Source: Candidatus Latescibacterota bacterium | GTDB lineage: Bacteria; Latescibacterota; 4484-107 | DNA length: 6,699 nucleotides | Assembly (NCBI GenBank): GCA_030613045.1 | Contig: JAUWMS010000141.1 | Span: forward strand, 1-6,699 | Direction: 5' to 3' | Shown: piece by piece, positions 5,046 through 6,699 of the stretch | Layout of the letters: every line of letters starts with the position of its first letter | How positions within the stretch are numbered: the first letter of the stretch is position 1 | The notes under the pieces: generated by a model | What the model saw: the letters and a program-made list of their open reading frames with translations, nothing else | What the model was told of the DNA's origin: nothing | The model's database searches: none | Program-made: the position numbers and the translations under genes

Positions 5046-5663
5046 TTACTCCATTTCCCTCCGCCCCTCCAATGCCCGGGTCAGCGTCAACGCATCGGCC
5101 CACTCCAGATCGCCGCCCATCGGAAGCCCCCGGGCCATCTGCGAGACTTTTGTGCCCAAGGGGCTGATCAGCTTCTGCAGATACAAAGCCGTGGCCTCTC
5201 CCTCCACACTCGGATTGTTGGCCAGAATCACCTCCTGGACCCCGTCCCGAATCCGATGCAGCAACTCCTTGATCCGCAGATCATCCGGGCCGATGCCGTC
5301 CAGCGGAGAAAGCACGCCCCCAAGCACATGATATACCCCCGAAAACGCTCCGGTTCGCTCCAAAGCCAGCACATCGCTCGGCTCTTCGACCACACAGATC
5401 ATCGTTCGCTCCCGCTTGGGATCGGAGCAGATCGGACATGGATCCTGATCGGTCATATTGAAGCACACAGAGCAGTATCGCACATGGTCCTTCATCGCCA
5501 CAATCGCATCGGCTAACGCCTGCGCTCGTTCCCGCTCCATCTTCATCAGATAAAACGCCAACCGCTGGGCCGTCTTGCGCCCGATCCCGGGAAGTTTTCC
5601 AAACTCCGTCACGAGACGTTCCACCGAACTCGAGCCAAATTCCTTTACATGGAGCACATCCAT
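5046..5663 (-). CDS. recR: Recombination mediator protein RecR
   Basis: RecR works with RecO (and RecF) to load RecA onto SSB-coated single-stranded DNA at gaps. The 205-residue product has the helix-hairpin-helix region FGKLPGIGRKTAQRLAFYL at residues 21-39 and a complete four-cysteine zinc finger at C64, C67, C76 and C79. The Toprim domain follows, with VVEEPSDVLALERTG at 91-105, GGVLSPLDGIGPDDL at 115-129 and NNPSVEGEATALYL at 149-162. The conserved tail ARGLPMGGDLEWAD is at 177-190. I chose the ATG at 5661-5663, with AAGG (5672-5675) 8 nt upstream, because it gives the family length. The frame stays open to an ATG at 5744, but those 27 codons show no family match. It lies 96 nt after ebfC, in the standard dnaX-ebfC-recR order. 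Confidence 0.95.
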   Translation of the reverse strand: MDVLHVKEFGSSSVERLVTEFGKLPGIGRKTAQRLAFYLMKMERERAQALADAIVAMKDHVRYCSVCFNMTDQDPCPICSDPKRERTMICVVEEPSDVLALERTGAFSGVYHVLGGVLSPLDGIGPDDLRIKELLHRIRDGVQEVILANNPSVEGEATALYLQKLISPLGTKVSQMARGLPMGGDLEWADALTLTRALEGRREME

Positions 5664-5759
5664 ATTTTCTACCTTGCCACGCAGAAAAAAATACACTTCT
5701 GGTGAATTTGTGAGTGGTGATCGGGAGCGACACATAATACGCAAGACGCACTCCGCGCT

Positions 5760-6095
5760 TTATCCGGCCATCCCCGACAGTTTCATCATCCCCTGAGGCA
5801 TCAGGGCATTGGTGGCCTTGCTCATCTCCTCTTCGGCCAACTCCTGCGCCCGATCCCGCGCCTGCTTGATGGCGGCTACGACGAGATCCTCCAGCATCTC
5901 CACGTCCTCCGGATCCACCACCTCCGGATCGATCTTGACTTCGAGCACGTCCTGCCGGCCATTGGCCACCACCGTGACCATCCCTCCGCCTGCGCTGCCC
6001 TCTACTTTTTTATCCAGCAACTCGTCCTGCACCTTCGCTAACTTCGCCTGCAACTTCTGAGCCTGTTTCATAATCCCGGTCATGCCCTTTGCCAT
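5760..6095 (-). CDS. ebfC: Nucleoid-associated protein, YbaB/EbfC family
   Basis: This small DNA-binding protein forms a tweezer-like homodimer and coats or bridges chromosomal DNA. The 111-residue product begins MAKGMTGIMKQAQKLQAKLA, a typical YbaB amphipathic helix. It continues with the core VEGSAGGGMVTVVANGRQDV at residues 31-50, then LEVKIDPEVVDPEDVEMLEDL and a long C-terminal helix ending in a Met/Gly-rich tail. The ATG at 6093-6095 has GGAGGA (6103-6108) 7 nt upstream. That site overlaps the last two codons of dnaX, and the gene starts 4 nt after the dnaX stop, so translational coupling is likely. Length and sequence are normal. Confidence 0.95.
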   Translation of the reverse strand: MAKGMTGIMKQAQKLQAKLAKVQDELLDKKVEGSAGGGMVTVVANGRQDVLEVKIDPEVVDPEDVEMLEDLVVAAIKQARDRAQELAEEEMSKATNALMPQGMMKLSGMAG

Positions 6096-6099
6096 GCTG

Positions 6100-6699
6100 C
6101 TATCCTCCCACGAGTTCTCCGTTGAATGTTTCCACAATATCCCGAACGACAGGTTCTTTCTCGTACAAACGACCGAGAAAATCTTTTTTATCTCCTTTTT
6201 CTCGCGTCCCGGCAGGCGCTTCCGTCCATTTTGGTGGGGATTCTTCCACCCGGGAGGCAGTCGGTCCGGGCCTCACCATCTCCTCACAGACGACACACTG
6301 AATACGCAACCGCTCGGAGAAACGTTCAGTTAAGATGGTCTCCACAATCTTTTTATTCTTGGTTATTACATCCATGTGAAAAGCGTCTCCCGAACCAAAT
6401 CCCAATTGAAGCACGCCGTCGGCCACGTGGATCGGCTTTCCATCCGCGAGAAACGAACCCAGCGTAATTTTTTTTCGTTTCGTTTCGTCCACGATCTCGG
6501 AGCTGTGCTTTGTAATCGCTTCTAAGGACACGGTCTCGCCAACGCGCAGAGTTTCCAAGGGAGAGGGAGAAGGAACGCTTGCTGCCTCGGCGCGCTTTTC
6601 CTCCTTTATCCCTGTCTTTTTCGGTGTGGAATAGGAAGCTGTCGTCCTGGCTTCACCCTTGGGCTCCTCGATCTTTCTGGGTCTATCTATTTTGGAATT
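6100..6699 (-). CDS. dnaX: DNA polymerase III subunit tau/gamma, C-terminal part
   Basis: DnaX is the clamp-loader ATPase; its tau form links the clamp loader to the polymerase and helicase. Only the last 199 codons are in the window, and the gene continues past the right edge. The visible part starts with a charged, Lys/Pro/Ser-rich linker (to about position 6560). An alpha/beta C-terminal domain follows, with the segments TLGSFLADGKPIHVADGVLQ and VETILTERFSERLRIQCVV. It ends RDIVETFNGELVGG, like other DnaX tails of the type V-x-x-x-x-x-x-F-x-G-x-x-V. The ATPase and zinc-binding regions are outside the window, so identity rests on the tail and on the dnaX-ebfC-recR order. The stop is TAG. 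A run of eight A on the coding strand lies at 6468-6475. Confidence 0.85.
   Translation of the reverse strand, partial: NSKIDRPRKIEEPKGEARTTASYSTPKKTGIKEEKRAEAASVPSPSPLETLRVGETVSLEAITKHSSEIVDETKRKKITLGSFLADGKPIHVADGVLQLGFGSGDAFHMDVITKNKKIVETILTERFSERLRIQCVVCEEMVRPGPTASRVEESPPKWTEAPAGTREKGDKKDFLGRLYEKEPVVRDIVETFNGELVGG

Noticed and set aside
4846..5103. Minus-strand 85-codon open frame in the recR-lipoprotein gap
   Set aside because: It overlaps the recR end in another frame, has no ribosome site and no family resemblance, and includes the TCCGTG repeat.
5664..5744. N-terminal extension of recR to an ATG at 5744
   Set aside because: The additional 27 residues have no RecR similarity, and the ATG at 5661-5663 gives the usual length with a ribosome site.

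Overview
The window comes from a bacterial chromosome of moderate-to-high GC content. All supported genes lie on the minus strand, so gene order runs from right to left: dnaX (3' part), ebfC, recR, a TPR plus beta-propeller lipoprotein, pgsA, pgpA, cinA (split by an in-frame stop), thpR, and the first codons of rex. The predicted lipoprotein with a TolB-like propeller suggests a diderm (Gram-negative-type) bacterium. The presence of Rex argues against the common gamma-proteobacteria. Short dispersed-looking repeats in several gaps resemble what I recall from environmental or uncultured lineages. I cannot assign a phylum from this sequence alone.

Right block (5046-6699): the C-terminal part of DNA polymerase III tau/gamma (dnaX) is followed 4 nt later by the nucleoid-associated protein EbfC/YbaB, then by recR. 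This is the classic replication-repair cluster. A 289-nt gap without a supported gene follows (4757-5045). It carries a short tandem TCCGTG-type repeat.

Middle block (2285-4756): a 436-residue predicted lipoprotein has two TPR-like units and seven PD40 repeats that keep an exact 132-bp period. Downstream lie pgsA and pgpA, the two consecutive enzymes that make phosphatidylglycerol. They overlap by 3 nt in a TTGA junction.

Left block (1-2161): cinA is a full-length two-domain gene (416 residues if read through) interrupted by one in-frame amber codon at 1595-1597. The stop falls exactly where a conserved Glu is expected. thpR (RNA 2',3'-cyclic phosphodiesterase) follows 4 nt after cinA. A 238-nt leader region then precedes rex. 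It holds a good sigma70-type promoter, two terminator-like hairpins and a palindrome that fits a Rex (or CRP/FNR-type) operator.

Most of the window is ordinary housekeeping sequence. The points worth a second look are the cinA amber codon, the complex rex leader, the repeat-homogenised propeller lipoprotein and the short repeats in three intergenic gaps. I see no CRISPR array, mobile element, tRNA, rRNA or novel defence system.
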